33,011 bases of DNA, taken from positions 1 through 33,011 of the forward strand of contig DXDP01000113.1 in the NCBI GenBank assembly GCA_019115445.1, written 5' to 3'. Shown in pieces: positions 10,404 to 19,915 of the stretch. A program made the translations under genes and the position numbers. Position 1 is the first letter of the stretch. Every line of letters starts with the position of its first letter. This stretch comes from Candidatus Nocardiopsis merdipullorum. Lineage in GTDB: Bacteria; Actinomycetota; Actinomycetes; Streptosporangiales; Streptosporangiaceae. The notes beneath the pieces are model-generated. The model saw nothing but the letters and a program-made list of their open reading frames with translations, had not been told where the DNA came from and did no database searches.

Positions 10404-12412
10404 CTGTTTCCTCCCCCGTCAGTACTGTGCTGTGCCGCCGTCTCCCCCCGACCGTCCGAGCGGTCACCGGTCAGGTGCGCGTGCACCGCCTCGGCCAACT
10501 TCGGCCCGATACCGGGTACCGCAGCGATCTCCTCGACCGTTGCCGAGGACAGTCGTTTCACCGAACCGAACTCCTTGATCAGTGCTGCTCTGCGGGCAGG
10601 CCCGAGCCCGGGTAGTTCGTCCAGGCTGCTCCCGGTGAGAGCCTTGGCCCTTTTTTGGCGGTGGTAATTGATGGCGGAGCGGTGCGCCTCGTCACGTACT
10701 CGCTGAAGCAGGTAGAGCCCCTCCCCCGTACGTGGCAGGATCACCGGGTCCTCGTCCTCGGGCAACCACACCTCCTCCAGGCGCTTGGCCAACCCGCACA
10801 CAGCGACGTCGTCGATACCGAGTTCGTCGAGTGCGCGCCGCGCGGCCCGGGCCTGTGGGAGGCCTCCGTCCACGACCACCAAATTGGGTGGATAGGCGAA
10901 TTTTCCGGGTTTCACCTCGGTCTCGTCCGTGTTCCCGTGTTCCCCCGTCTCGCCCATACGGGCGACCTCGCCACTGCGGGAACTCTCCTCCAGATAGCGA
11001 CGGAACCTGCGGCCGATCACCTCGTACATGGCCGCGACGTCGTTCTGTTCGGTACCGCTCGCGCCGCTGCCGCGCACGGAAAAACGCCGGTACTCGGATT
11101 TGCGGGCCAAGCCGTCCTCGAACACAACCATGGAGGCCACAGCGTACTCGCCCTGGAGGTTGGAGATGTCGTAGCACTCGATGCGCAAGGGTGCCTCTGC
11201 CAGGTCCAGAGCCTCCTGGATCTCGTTGAGAGCACGGCTGCGTGTACTCAGATCACTGGCCCGGTGGCTCCTGTGCCTGGTCATCGCCTCCCGGGCGTTC
11301 TTCTGCACGGTCTCCATGAGGGACTTCTTGTCACCTCTTTGCGGCACACGCAGGTCCACCCCGGCACCTCGGCGCGCGGAGAGCCAGGCGGTGACCGCAT
11401 CGATGTCGGTGGGTTCGTGGGAGACCAGCACCTCGCGGGGCACGGCCCCTCCGCTCTCGTCGGCCTCGGTGCCGTCGAGTGCCCCGTACAGCTGTCCCAG
11501 GAAGGTTTCCATGAGTTCGCCGGCTCCCACATCGGTGATCTTGTCGACGACGTAGCCGCGTTGACCACGGATTCGGCCCCCGCGTACGTGAAAGATCTGC
11601 ACCGCCGCCTCGAGTTGGCCCTCCTCCATGGCGATGACGTCACAGTCGGTGGAGTCGGGCAGAACAACGGCCTGTTTCTCCAGAGCAGCACGCAGCGCGG
11701 CGATGTCGTCACGCAAACGTGCCGCACGCTCGTACTCCATCTCCTGGGCGGCCTCGGCCATGCCGCGTTCCAGTTCGCGGATGAACCGACCTGTGTCACC
11801 GGCCAGGAAGGAACAGAAGTCCTCCACCAAACTCCGATGCTCTTCCGGGCTCGCCCTGCCCACACACGGTGCCACGCACTTGTCGATGTAGCCGAGCAGG
11901 CAAGGACGGCCACTGTTGCGCGCACTTCGAAAGACCCCGGCCGAGCAGGTGCGTACCGGAAACACCCGAAGGAGCAGATCGACGGTCTCCCGAATGGCCC
12001 AGGCATGGGAATAGGGACCGAAGTAGCGCACCCCCTTGCGTTTGGCGCCACGCATGACCTGCACACGTGGAAACTCCTCGTTGAGGGTGATGGCGAGGTA
12101 GGGATAGCTTTTGTCGTCGCGGTACTTGACGTTGAACCGCGGGTCGTACTGCTTGATCCAGGAGTACTCCAGCTGCAGTGCCTCGACCTCGTTGCCCACC
12201 ACGGTCCAGTCCACATCGGCAGCGGTGGAGACCATCTGCTGTGTACGCGGATGCAGCCCGGCGAAATCCCGGAAGTAGGACGACAGGCGGGACCTGAGGT
12301 TCTTGGCCTTGCCCACATAGATGACCTTTCCCACCCCGTCCTTGAAGCGGTAGACGCCCGGATCGGTCGGGATGGACCCGGGTGCGGGTCGCAGGTGAGG
12401 AATTGCAGCCAT
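10400..12412 (-). CDS. uvrC: Excinuclease ABC subunit C
   Basis: [34 protein letters not shown]...[23 protein letters not shown]...[30 protein letters not shown], RNase H-like and HhH regions. Confidence 0.97.
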   Translation of the reverse strand: MAAIPHLRPAPGSIPTDPGVYRFKDGVGKVIYVGKAKNLRSRLSSYFRDFAGLHPRTQQMVSTAADVDWTVVGNEVEALQLEYSWIKQYDPRFNVKYRDDKSYPYLAITLNEEFPRVQVMRGAKRKGVRYFGPYSHAWAIRETVDLLLRVFPVRTCSAGVFRSARNSGRPCLLGYIDKCVAPCVGRASPEEHRSLVEDFCSFLAGDTGRFIRELERGMAEAAQEMEYERAARLRDDIAALRAALEKQAVVLPDSTDCDVIAMEEGQLEAAVQIFHVRGGRIRGQRGYVVDKITDVGAGELMETFLGQLYGALDGTEADESGGAVPREVLVSHEPTDIDAVTAWLSARRGAGVDLRVPQRGDKKSLMETVQKNAREAMTRHRSHRASDLSTRSRALNEIQEALDLAEAPLRIECYDISNLQGEYAVASMVVFEDGLARKSEYRRFSVRGSGASGTEQNDVAAMYEVIGRRFRRYLEESSRSGEVARMGETGEHGNTDETEVKPGKFAYPPNLVVVDGGLPQARAARRALDELGIDDVAVCGLAKRLEEVWLPEDEDPVILPRTGEGLYLLQRVRDEAHRSAINYHRQKRAKALTGSSLDELPGLGPARRAALIKEFGSVKRLSSATVEEIAAVPGIGPKLAEAVHAHLTGDRSDGRGETAAQHSTDGGGNR

Positions 12413-12632
12413 ACCCCCATTCTGGGGTGTGCCGAAGACAGAAGGCGACCGGCCACTCATCACACCCGGGCCCGCTGCACACACTCTGGGTCCCGATTCC
12501 CTCGTTCCGGGGATCTGTGTCACACCTCTTCCGTCCGGCTTTACCCTGACAAACGTCACGATTGAATATCCGTATGCTCTAAGTTGGTCGGGTAGTCACC
12601 GAACGACACCAACGACAAGGGGGCCATTCGTC

Positions 12633-13784
12633 GTGGACGTCTACCAATGGAGCGCGATCGGCTTGGCCGTCGCGATCTCGGTGCTGCTGGTGACGGCCGC
12701 ACGCTGGGCGCTCAAGAACAAGCTCGCCAAGGTGTGGAAACTGGCCGACTTCATCGTCGTCCGCACCAGGGTCACCGCCTACATCGCAGCAGCCGTGGTC
12801 GGCGCCAATCTGGGCCTACCGCAGGACCAGGAGGTCAAGTGGTCGACCTACCAGACCATCGACCACGTGATGACCATCCTGATGATCGCGTCACTGACCG
12901 CGTTCGGCATCACCATGGCCTACGCCGCCACGGACGCGATCCTGGCTCGTCTGGATCTCAACAGCAGCGATGCCGACCGCAAGGCACGACGTCTGAAGAC
13001 CCAGGTGCGTCTGCTGCGCAGGGTCATCACATCGATCATCGTCGTTCTGGCCACCGCCGCGATCTTGTTCACCTTCCCCGAGGTCGAAGCTCTCGGAGCA
13101 GGTCTTTTGGCCTCTGCCGGTGTCATCGGCATCGTCGCCGGTGTGGCTGCCCAATCCACCCTGGGTAATCTGTTCGCCGGACTCCAACTGGCCTTCAGTG
13201 ACGCCCTGCGCATCGGCGACGTCGTCGTCGTGGAGGGTGAGTGGGGCCGGGTCGAAGAACTCAGCCTGGTCAACGTCACCATCAAGATCTGGGACGAACG
13301 CCACCTCGTGGTCCCGGTCGCCAACTTCACCACGACCAGTTTCGAGAACTGGACCAAGCAGGGAGCCAACATCACCGCCAAGGTGCAGCTCCCCCTGGAC
13401 TGGGAGGTACCGGTCCCCGAGCTGCGCGAAGAGGCAGGCAAACTGATCACCTCGAGCAAGCACTGGGACGGGCGCAGCTGGTCCTGCCAGGTCATCGACA
13501 TCAGCGAGAGCGGCGAGGTCCTGGTACGCATTGTCGCCACCGCGGCCAACACCGACGCTCAGTGGTTCATCGCCTGCCAGATCCGTGAACACCTCGTCAC
13601 ATGGCTGGCCACCCACTACCCGCAGTCCCTGCCCCGCAAGCGCACCGAATTCATCGGTGGTCCCCCCGACGAGAGCAGCTATGCGGCCGAGTTCCCGGGT
13701 TCGGCGTTCCGTCGGGCCACCACGTCCGGCACCACCCACGACATCAACGGCTCCGCCCGTTCTGGAAACCCCGAAGAAGTCTGA
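12633..13784 (+). CDS. MscS family mechanosensitive ion channel
   Basis: GTG at 12633 with an upstream AAGGGGG; TM helices, then EALGAGLLASAGVIGIVAGVAAQSTLGNLFAGLQLAFSDALRIGDVVVVEGEWGRVEELSLVNVTIKIWDERHLVVPVANF, the MscS pore/beta-domain signature. Confidence 0.93.
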   Translation: MDVYQWSAIGLAVAISVLLVTAARWALKNKLAKVWKLADFIVVRTRVTAYIAAAVVGANLGLPQDQEVKWSTYQTIDHVMTILMIASLTAFGITMAYAATDAILARLDLNSSDADRKARRLKTQVRLLRRVITSIIVVLATAAILFTFPEVEALGAGLLASAGVIGIVAGVAAQSTLGNLFAGLQLAFSDALRIGDVVVVEGEWGRVEELSLVNVTIKIWDERHLVVPVANFTTTSFENWTKQGANITAKVQLPLDWEVPVPELREEAGKLITSSKHWDGRSWSCQVIDISESGEVLVRIVATAANTDAQWFIACQIREHLVTWLATHYPQSLPRKRTEFIGGPPDESSYAAEFPGSAFRRATTSGTTHDINGSARSGNPEEV

Positions 13785-13801
13785 GCTCTCCCCTCGACCG
13801 A

Positions 13802-13837
13802 CAAGGGGCCACCGGTTCTCAGACCGGTGGCCCCTTG
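13802..13837. terminator. Bidirectional terminator hairpin between convergent mscS and Rieske genes
   Basis: Perfect 15-bp stem caaggggccaccggt (13802-13816) - tctcag - accggtggccccttg (13823-13837). Confidence 0.85.
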
Positions 13838-13847
13838 CTCGGTTTGC

Positions 13848-14267
13848 TCAGTCCAGGATGATGTCGGTGCCGTCGATGGTGACCGTGAACGGGTCCAGGG
13901 GCTCCTGCGCCGGGCCGACCAAGGGCTCACCGGTGACGTAATCGAACTCACTGCCGTGACACAGGCAGCGGATGACCTCGTCCTCGACCTCTTGCACCGT
14001 GCATCCACCGTGCGTGCACTGGGCACTGAAGGCCTTGTACTCGCCTTCCTCCGGCTGTGTGACCACGAGCTTGCTGTGGCTGAAGACCGCACCGCCACCG
14101 TCAGGGACGTCCGTGGTCTGCCCGACCACATGGCCGCGCCGAACCTCCTGAGGTGCGGGCGCCTCGGTCTGGCAAGCGCTCGCGGCCGTCACCGTCGCGG
14201 CCGCGCCGGCCGTCCCGAACAGCCTTCGCCGACTCATCCCACACCCACATGTTTTCTTTTCGGCCAC
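13848..14267 (-). CDS. Rieske (2Fe-2S) domain protein with Tat-type signal
   Basis: GTG at 14267 preceded by GAGGAG; SRRRLFGTAGAAATVTAASAC twin-arginine/lipobox-like start; CTHGGC...CLCHGSEFD Rieske cluster motifs. Confidence 0.9.
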   Translation of the reverse strand: MAEKKTCGCGMSRRRLFGTAGAAATVTAASACQTEAPAPQEVRRGHVVGQTTDVPDGGGAVFSHSKLVVTQPEEGEYKAFSAQCTHGGCTVQEVEDEVIRCLCHGSEFDYVTGEPLVGPAQEPLDPFTVTIDGTDIILD

Positions 14268-14481
14268 GACCGAACGCTCCTCACCTGCACTTCGAACACG
14301 CACTACACACGGTAGTAGACTCATGGAGCGCTCTGTGCTGCACCCCGAACAACAGTTCGGCGCTCGACCCCGGAGCAGGTCGTCCCGGTGATCTTGCCGT
14401 ACGGAAACCCGGTGATCCGGGCACAGGTTCCGGGCAGCCACGTCTTCGAAGAGCCGTCTCCCTCACCGGGGATCCACCGGT

Positions 14482-17328
14482 TCACAGCACCTTGGCCAGG
14501 AACCGACCGGTGTAGGACTCGGCGACCGCAGCAACTTCCTCCGGGGTCCCCTGCGCGACGATCCGGCCACCCCCGGAGCCCCCTTCAGGGCCCATGTCGA
14601 TGACATGGTCCGCGGTCTTGATCACGTCGAGATTGTGTTCGATGACGATGACCGTGTTGCCACTGTCGGTGAGGCGTTCGAGCACCCCCAGCAGCTTACG
14701 GATGTCCTCGAAGTGCAGACCGGTGGTCGGCTCGTCGAGCACGTACACGGTACGTCCGGTCGAACGGCGCTGCAGCTCCGCGGCCAGTTTGACCCGCTGG
14801 GCCTCACCCCCGGACAGGGTGGTGGCCGGCTGCCCCAGACGCACATAGCCCAGGCCGACGTCGTCCAACGTCTGCAGATGACGACGGATCACGTTGACCG
14901 GTTCGAAGAACTCCAGGGCCTCGGAGATGGGCATGTCGAGGACCTCGGAAATGTTCTTGCCCTTGTACTTGACCTGCAAGGTCTCCCGGTTGTACCGGGC
15001 CCCGTGGCACACTTCGCAGGGCACGTACACATCGGGCAGGAACTGCATCTCGATCTTGAGCGTGCCGTCCCCGGAGCAGGACTCACAGCGCCCACCCTTG
15101 ACATTGAACGAAAAGCGTCCCGGCTGATAGCCGCGAGTCTTGGCGTCGGTGGTCTGGGCGAAGAGTTTACGAACGTGGTCGAAGACCCCGGAGTAGGTCG
15201 CCGGGTTGGAACGCGGAGTACGCCCGATCGGACTCTGGTCGACGTGCACGATCTTGTCGATCTTGCCCGTGCCGTTGACTCTCAGGTGACGCCCCGGCAC
15301 GTCGCGGGCCCCGTTGAGTTCCTTGGCCAGCGCCTTGTACAGGACCTCGTTGACCAGGGTGGACTTTCCTGAGCCGGACACCCCGGTCACCACGGTGAAC
15401 ACACCCAACGGGAAAGCGACGTCGATCCCTGCCAGGTTGTTCTCCCGAGCACCCTTGACCACGAGCTCGTGCCCCTTGCTCAAGGGGCGACGAGCGGAGG
15501 GCAATTCGATGGCGCGGCGCCCGGTCAAGTAGTCGCCGGTCAGCGAGTCGGGCGAGGACAACAGCTTGTCGACAGGACCCGACATCACGACATCACCACC
15601 GTGCTCACCCGCACCGGGACCGATGTCGACGACCCAGTCGGCCGAACGGATGGTGTCCTCGTCGTGCTCGACCACGATGAGCGTGTTGCCGATGTCACGC
15701 AACTGCTGGAGTGTGTCCAACAGACGGGCGTTGTCCCGCTGGTGCAAACCGATGGAGGGCTCGTCCAGGACGTAGAGCACACCGACCAGACCGGAACCGA
15801 TCTGGGTGGCCAACCGGATGCGCTGGGCCTCTCCGCCCGAAAGGGTCCCCGCCGCCCGGGCCAGGTCCAGGTAGTCGAGCCCGACGTCGAGCAAGAAACC
15901 GAGCCGGGCGTTGATCTCCTTCAACACCTGGGAGGCGATGACCACGTCACGTTCCGACAGCTCCAGCTCGTGGAGGAACTTGGCGCTCTCGGCCAAGGAC
16001 ATGCTCGCGACCTCGGCGATGGACTTGCCACCGACGGTGACCGCGAGCACGACCGGTTTGAGGCGGGTCCCCGCACAACTGGGGCAGGGCACGCTGCGCA
16101 TGTACCCCTCGAGCCGCTCCCGTGTGTGATCGCTCTCGACCTCGGCATGACGGCGCCGCACCCACGGAATGACACCCTCGTATTCGGTGTAGTAGGAGCG
16201 ACGGCGCCCGTACCGGTTGCGGTAACTGACGTGCACCTGGGTGGGGTGCCCCTCCAACAGGGCCTTGCGGGCCTTGCGGGACAACCGCTCCCAGGGGGTG
16301 TCCAGGGTGAACCCGATCGCCTCGGCAAGCGCCTGCAGGATGCGCTCCCAATAGCCGCTGGTGGGCCCACTCGACCAAGGGGCGATCGCCCCCTCGGCCA
16401 GGGTCTTCTCCGGGTCCGGAACGAGCAGTTCCGGGTCGACCTGCATTCGGCTGCCCAACCCGGAACAGTCGGGGCAGGCGCCGTAGGGCGCGTTGAAGGA
16501 GAACGAACGCGGCTCGAGCTGCTCGAAGGACAGGTCGTCGTAAGGGCAGTACAGGTGCTCGGAGAAGACCTTCTCCCGCTCGGGATCGTCGGCGTCCAGG
16601 TCCACGAAGTCCAACACGATGGTCCCGGACGCGAGTTTCAGGGCGGTCTCGATCGAGTCGTTCAAACGTCCACGCGAGGCGGGTTTGACGGTGAGCCGAT
16701 CCACGACCACGGAGATGTCGTGCTTGTCGTAGCGGCCCAGTTCGGGGGCCTCGTCCAGGCGCACCACCGACCCGTCGACCACGGCCCGGGTGAAGCCCTT
16801 GGACTGCAGGTCCTTGAACAGTTCGACGTACTCGCCCTTGCGCCCGCGCACGACCGGTGCCAGCACCTGGAAGCGGGTTCCCTCGGTCATTTCCAGGACC
16901 CGGTCCACGATCTGCTGCGGGCTCTGCCGGGCGATCTCGCGCCCGCACTCGGGACAGTGTGGAACACCGATCCGGGCCCACAACAGCCGCAGGTAGTCGT
17001 ACACCTCGGTGATGGTGCCGACGGTGGAACGCGGGTTACGGCTGGTGGACTTCTGGTCGATGGAGACCGCGGGAGAAAGGCCTTCGATGAAGTCGACGTC
17101 GGGTTTGTCCATCTGCCCCAGGAACTGGCGGGCATAGGCGGACAGGGACTCCACGTAGCGACGCTGCCCCTCGGCGAAGATCGTGTCGAAGGCCAGGGAG
17201 GACTTCCCCGAACCGGACAGACCGGTGAACACGATCATGGAGTTGCGCGGCAGATCCAGCGAGACGTCCTTGAGATTGTGTTCCCGGGCCCCTCGGACCA
17301 CCAGTTGTTCGACCATCGAGTGAGACAT
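14482..17328 (-). CDS. uvrA: Excinuclease ABC subunit A
   Basis: [60 protein letters not shown]... and second ABC half with [11 protein letters not shown] zinc motif. Confidence 0.98.
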   Translation of the reverse strand: MSHSMVEQLVVRGAREHNLKDVSLDLPRNSMIVFTGLSGSGKSSLAFDTIFAEGQRRYVESLSAYARQFLGQMDKPDVDFIEGLSPAVSIDQKSTSRNPRSTVGTITEVYDYLRLLWARIGVPHCPECGREIARQSPQQIVDRVLEMTEGTRFQVLAPVVRGRKGEYVELFKDLQSKGFTRAVVDGSVVRLDEAPELGRYDKHDISVVVDRLTVKPASRGRLNDSIETALKLASGTIVLDFVDLDADDPEREKVFSEHLYCPYDDLSFEQLEPRSFSFNAPYGACPDCSGLGSRMQVDPELLVPDPEKTLAEGAIAPWSSGPTSGYWERILQALAEAIGFTLDTPWERLSRKARKALLEGHPTQVHVSYRNRYGRRRSYYTEYEGVIPWVRRRHAEVESDHTRERLEGYMRSVPCPSCAGTRLKPVVLAVTVGGKSIAEVASMSLAESAKFLHELELSERDVVIASQVLKEINARLGFLLDVGLDYLDLARAAGTLSGGEAQRIRLATQIGSGLVGVLYVLDEPSIGLHQRDNARLLDTLQQLRDIGNTLIVVEHDEDTIRSADWVVDIGPGAGEHGGDVVMSGPVDKLLSSPDSLTGDYLTGRRAIELPSARRPLSKGHELVVKGARENNLAGIDVAFPLGVFTVVTGVSGSGKSTLVNEVLYKALAKELNGARDVPGRHLRVNGTGKIDKIVHVDQSPIGRTPRSNPATYSGVFDHVRKLFAQTTDAKTRGYQPGRFSFNVKGGRCESCSGDGTLKIEMQFLPDVYVPCEVCHGARYNRETLQVKYKGKNISEVLDMPISEALEFFEPVNVIRRHLQTLDDVGLGYVRLGQPATTLSGGEAQRVKLAAELQRRSTGRTVYVLDEPTTGLHFEDIRKLLGVLERLTDSGNTVIVIEHNLDVIKTADHVIDMGPEGGSGGGRIVAQGTPEEVAAVAESYTGRFLAKVL

Positions 17329-17451
17329 CCTTACGGCTTGGGCGCACAGGGCGCGACCTCCAAGACTAACGACCGCCAGGGATGGTTTCTTCCCACGCAG
17401 AAAAGTGATGGCGCCCCGTCGCCTCGGCGTATGGAACGTCACCACTATAGG

Positions 17452-17465
17452 CGAACATCTGTTCG
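17452..17465. promoter_or_regulatory. Putative LexA (SOS) box upstream of uvrA
   Basis: CGAACATCTGTTCG, perfect palindromic arms CGAAC/GTTCG with 4-nt centre, fitting the Gram-positive/actinobacterial CGAAC-N4-GTTCG motif. Located ~124 bp upstream of the uvrA start, next to a TATAGT -10-like hexamer on the minus strand. Confidence 0.82.
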
Positions 17466-17520
17466 ACATCAGCCGTTCGGGAGACAAGACCGAACCCCAT
17501 CGGTGCTCGTACGCCCGGCC

Positions 17521-18534
17521 TCAGGGGTGGTGACCCACAGAACCCTTCTGCCGCGCCTCGGCCCGACGCCCGTCCATACGTGTCTTGAGCAGGCTGCCCA
17601 CCACGGTCACCGCCATGACACCGATGATCACGCTCAACGAGGCCCCGATACCGATCTCGAACACGGGTACACCGTTCTCGTGCAGCGCGTGCAGGATCAT
17701 CTTGATTCCGATGAACAACATGATGGCGGACAGGCCCCAACTGATGTAGGCCAGTCGATCCATCAGGCCGGCCAGCAGGAAGTACAGCTGCCGCAGCCCC
17801 ATCAGCGCAAAGGCGTTGGCGGTGAAGACGATGTAGACGTCCTGGGTCAGACCGAAGATCGCCGGGATGGAGTCCACCGCAAAGACCAGATCGATCACCC
17901 CGATCGCCAGGATGACCAACAGCATCGGGGTGATGTGCCGACGGCCGGACAACCGCACGGTCAACCTGGCGCCGTGGTAGTCGTCGGTCACCGGCCAAAA
18001 ACGTCTGGCCAGGCGTACCACAGGGGTCTGGGTGAAGTCCTGTTCCTGCTCATCACCCTTCACGTGGTCACGGACGATCTTGTAGGCCGTGTAGACGAGG
18101 AAGGCACCGAAGAGGTAGAAGACCTCGCTCCAGGCGTTGATGACCTGGGCGCCCAGGACGATGAAGACCCCGCGCATCACGATCGCGATCACGACACCGG
18201 CGAGCAAGACCTCGTGTTGGTACTTCTTGGGTACCGCAAAAGCGCTGATCAGCAGATAGAAGACAAAGAGATTGTCGATGCTCAGGCTTTTTTCGGTGAC
18301 GAACCCGGCGAAGTACTCGACCCCGGCCTGAGTGCCACCGAAGAACATGACCGCAAAACCGAACAGCACGGCGATGGCGATGTAGAAAACCGCCCACCAG
18401 GTCGCCTGACGGATCCCGAAATCTCGAGGACCCTTGTCCTTGTTCCAAGGACGGTCGACGATGAGCAGATCGAGGACCAGGACCACGACCATGGCCGCGA
18501 TGGTCAGGCTCCACACCCACAGGGGAACGTTCAC
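17521..18534 (-). CDS. TerC family integral membrane protein (probable Mn2+ exporter type)
   Basis: MNVPLWVWSLTIAAMVVVLVLDLLIVDRP...FVTEKSLSIDNLFVFYLLISAFAVPKKYQHEVL...DLVFAVDSIPAIFGLTQD; TerC signature. GTG at 18534 with GGAGGAG. Confidence 0.95.
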   Translation of the reverse strand: MNVPLWVWSLTIAAMVVVLVLDLLIVDRPWNKDKGPRDFGIRQATWWAVFYIAIAVLFGFAVMFFGGTQAGVEYFAGFVTEKSLSIDNLFVFYLLISAFAVPKKYQHEVLLAGVVIAIVMRGVFIVLGAQVINAWSEVFYLFGAFLVYTAYKIVRDHVKGDEQEQDFTQTPVVRLARRFWPVTDDYHGARLTVRLSGRRHITPMLLVILAIGVIDLVFAVDSIPAIFGLTQDVYIVFTANAFALMGLRQLYFLLAGLMDRLAYISWGLSAIMLFIGIKMILHALHENGVPVFEIGIGASLSVIIGVMAVTVVGSLLKTRMDGRRAEARQKGSVGHHP

Positions 18535-18584
18535 TACTTTTCTCCTCCGGCCGGTGCGCGCGAACTACGTGCACGCACGTGGAA

Positions 18585-18700
18585 CAACCGGAGGTCTCTC
18601 CCGCCCACACCCGAACGGGTGCGGACCGACGGAACCGGGAACACGTCCTTGTGCTCCGTGATGACGGCACCGTCGCGTCAGGGATACTCCCCTCGCGTGG
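18585..18700 (-). ncRNA. yybP-ykoY (Mn2+) riboswitch-like leader of terC
   Basis: Minus-strand leader CGAGGGGAGTATCCCTGACGCGACGGTGCCGTCATCACGGAGC...GGGCGGGAGAGACCTCCGG contains the class hallmarks GGGGAGTA, CGTCATCACGG and GAGACC, with P1 pairing GAGG/CCTC, directly upstream of a TerC gene. Confidence 0.82.
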
Positions 18701-18832
18701 CAAACGCGGACCCCGAACACACCGAACCGTGTGCGGCACGTCCGGGAGCCGAGCTCAAGCATGCCATCAAAATCTGCTTTGGGGAAGTCGTGTGCGCAGT
18801 GGTGCTCCTTGCTCCCGGTGGAAACAACCCCT

Positions 18833-19915
18833 TCACTTTCGTTCGACAGTCTTGTAGGTGGTCAAGGCTGCCTCGACCGCGTCCTCCTCCGTGGGAAGCG
18901 ATGCCGCCGCCTCGACGGAACGCGCACGCAGGTCCGCCGCAAGTTCTGGATCGTCCAGCACACGGCCGACCTCGCGGGCAAAAGCGGTGGGATCACCGGG
19001 TGGGACGAGCAGCACGGTGTCCGAGTACAGGTCGGGAATCCCACCGACCCGGGTCGACACCACCGGCAGCCCCGCACGCAACGCCTCCATGATCACCAGA
19101 GACGGCCCCTCCCACAGGCTGGTCAGGCAGAACACGTCGGCCGCGGCCAGCAGATCGGCCACATCGGTCCGGTGGCCCAGCATGCGCACGTCGGCCTTCA
19201 GCTCGGCAGCACTGTCGTGGAGTTCTCCCCACAAAGGCCCGTCCCCCGCGATCGCCATGACCGGCTCGGGCCTACGGTCGGAAATCGCCGGCGCGGCCGC
19301 CAACAACGTGTCCAGCCCCTTCTGCTCTGCCAGCCGCGCGATGGTCAGCACCAAGGGGCGCTCGGGGAGCACCGCCAGATCCGCTCGGGTGGCCTCACGG
19401 CCCTTGTACGGAGTGCCCGTGGTCGGTGCGGCAACGACCGCGGGGCGAGCACCGGAGGCACCCGCGGCACGCAACCGGCGCACCAGATCACCGGAGACCC
19501 CCAACACCACGTCCGCGCGGTGGGCCACGACCTTTTCGAGTGCGGGGTAAACCACGGACAGCGGGCCGACGAGCGGGGGCGGTGCGTTGTGTGCGGTCAC
19601 GACCAACGGACGTACCCCGGCCAAGGAGCACAGTGCTCCGGCTCGTATCCCGTGCGCGTGGACCGTGTCGGCCTCCTTGAGCATGGTGCGCAGTTTCAGT
19701 ACTGCAGTGGGGTCGGTCGCTGTGGGAGAGGCCCCGATCCGTACCGGGAAGAAACGCAACCCGGCCTCGGTGAAACCGAGGGCACGATCTGATTCGGCCG
19801 GGCCGAGGACCGCCACCCGATGGCCGCGTCGAGCCAGCCCCGTACCCAGTGAGAGCACGTGTTTGCCCACGCCCCCGGTGCTCGTCCCCACGACCAGTGC
19901 GATTCTCCTGCTCAC
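18833..19915 (-). CDS. Glycosyltransferase family 4-type (GT-B) protein
   Basis: VSRRIALVVGTSTGGVGKHVLSLGTGLARRGHRVAVLG...LTIARLAEQKGLDTLLAAA...SLWEGPSLVIMEALRAGLPVVSTRVGGIPDL. GTG at 19915 overlaps the upstream gene's stop. Confidence 0.93.
   Translation of the reverse strand: MSRRIALVVGTSTGGVGKHVLSLGTGLARRGHRVAVLGPAESDRALGFTEAGLRFFPVRIGASPTATDPTAVLKLRTMLKEADTVHAHGIRAGALCSLAGVRPLVVTAHNAPPPLVGPLSVVYPALEKVVAHRADVVLGVSGDLVRRLRAAGASGARPAVVAAPTTGTPYKGREATRADLAVLPERPLVLTIARLAEQKGLDTLLAAAPAISDRRPEPVMAIAGDGPLWGELHDSAAELKADVRMLGHRTDVADLLAAADVFCLTSLWEGPSLVIMEALRAGLPVVSTRVGGIPDLYSDTVLLVPPGDPTAFAREVGRVLDDPELAADLRARSVEAAASLPTEEDAVEAALTTYKTVERK

Noticed and set aside
12414-12428. AGAATGGGGG(C/T)ATG shared by uvrC and the 905-1588 gene starts
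   Set aside because: Shared 14-nt match is compatible with G-rich ribosome-binding context; too short to claim a common regulatory element.
10655-12565. 636-aa plus-strand ORF
   Set aside because: Antisense shadow of uvrC.
15469-19092. 1207-aa plus-strand ORF
   Set aside because: Antisense to uvrA and terC. Composition is biased and low-complexity (G/V/H/Q-rich) as expected for a shadow frame in high-GC DNA.
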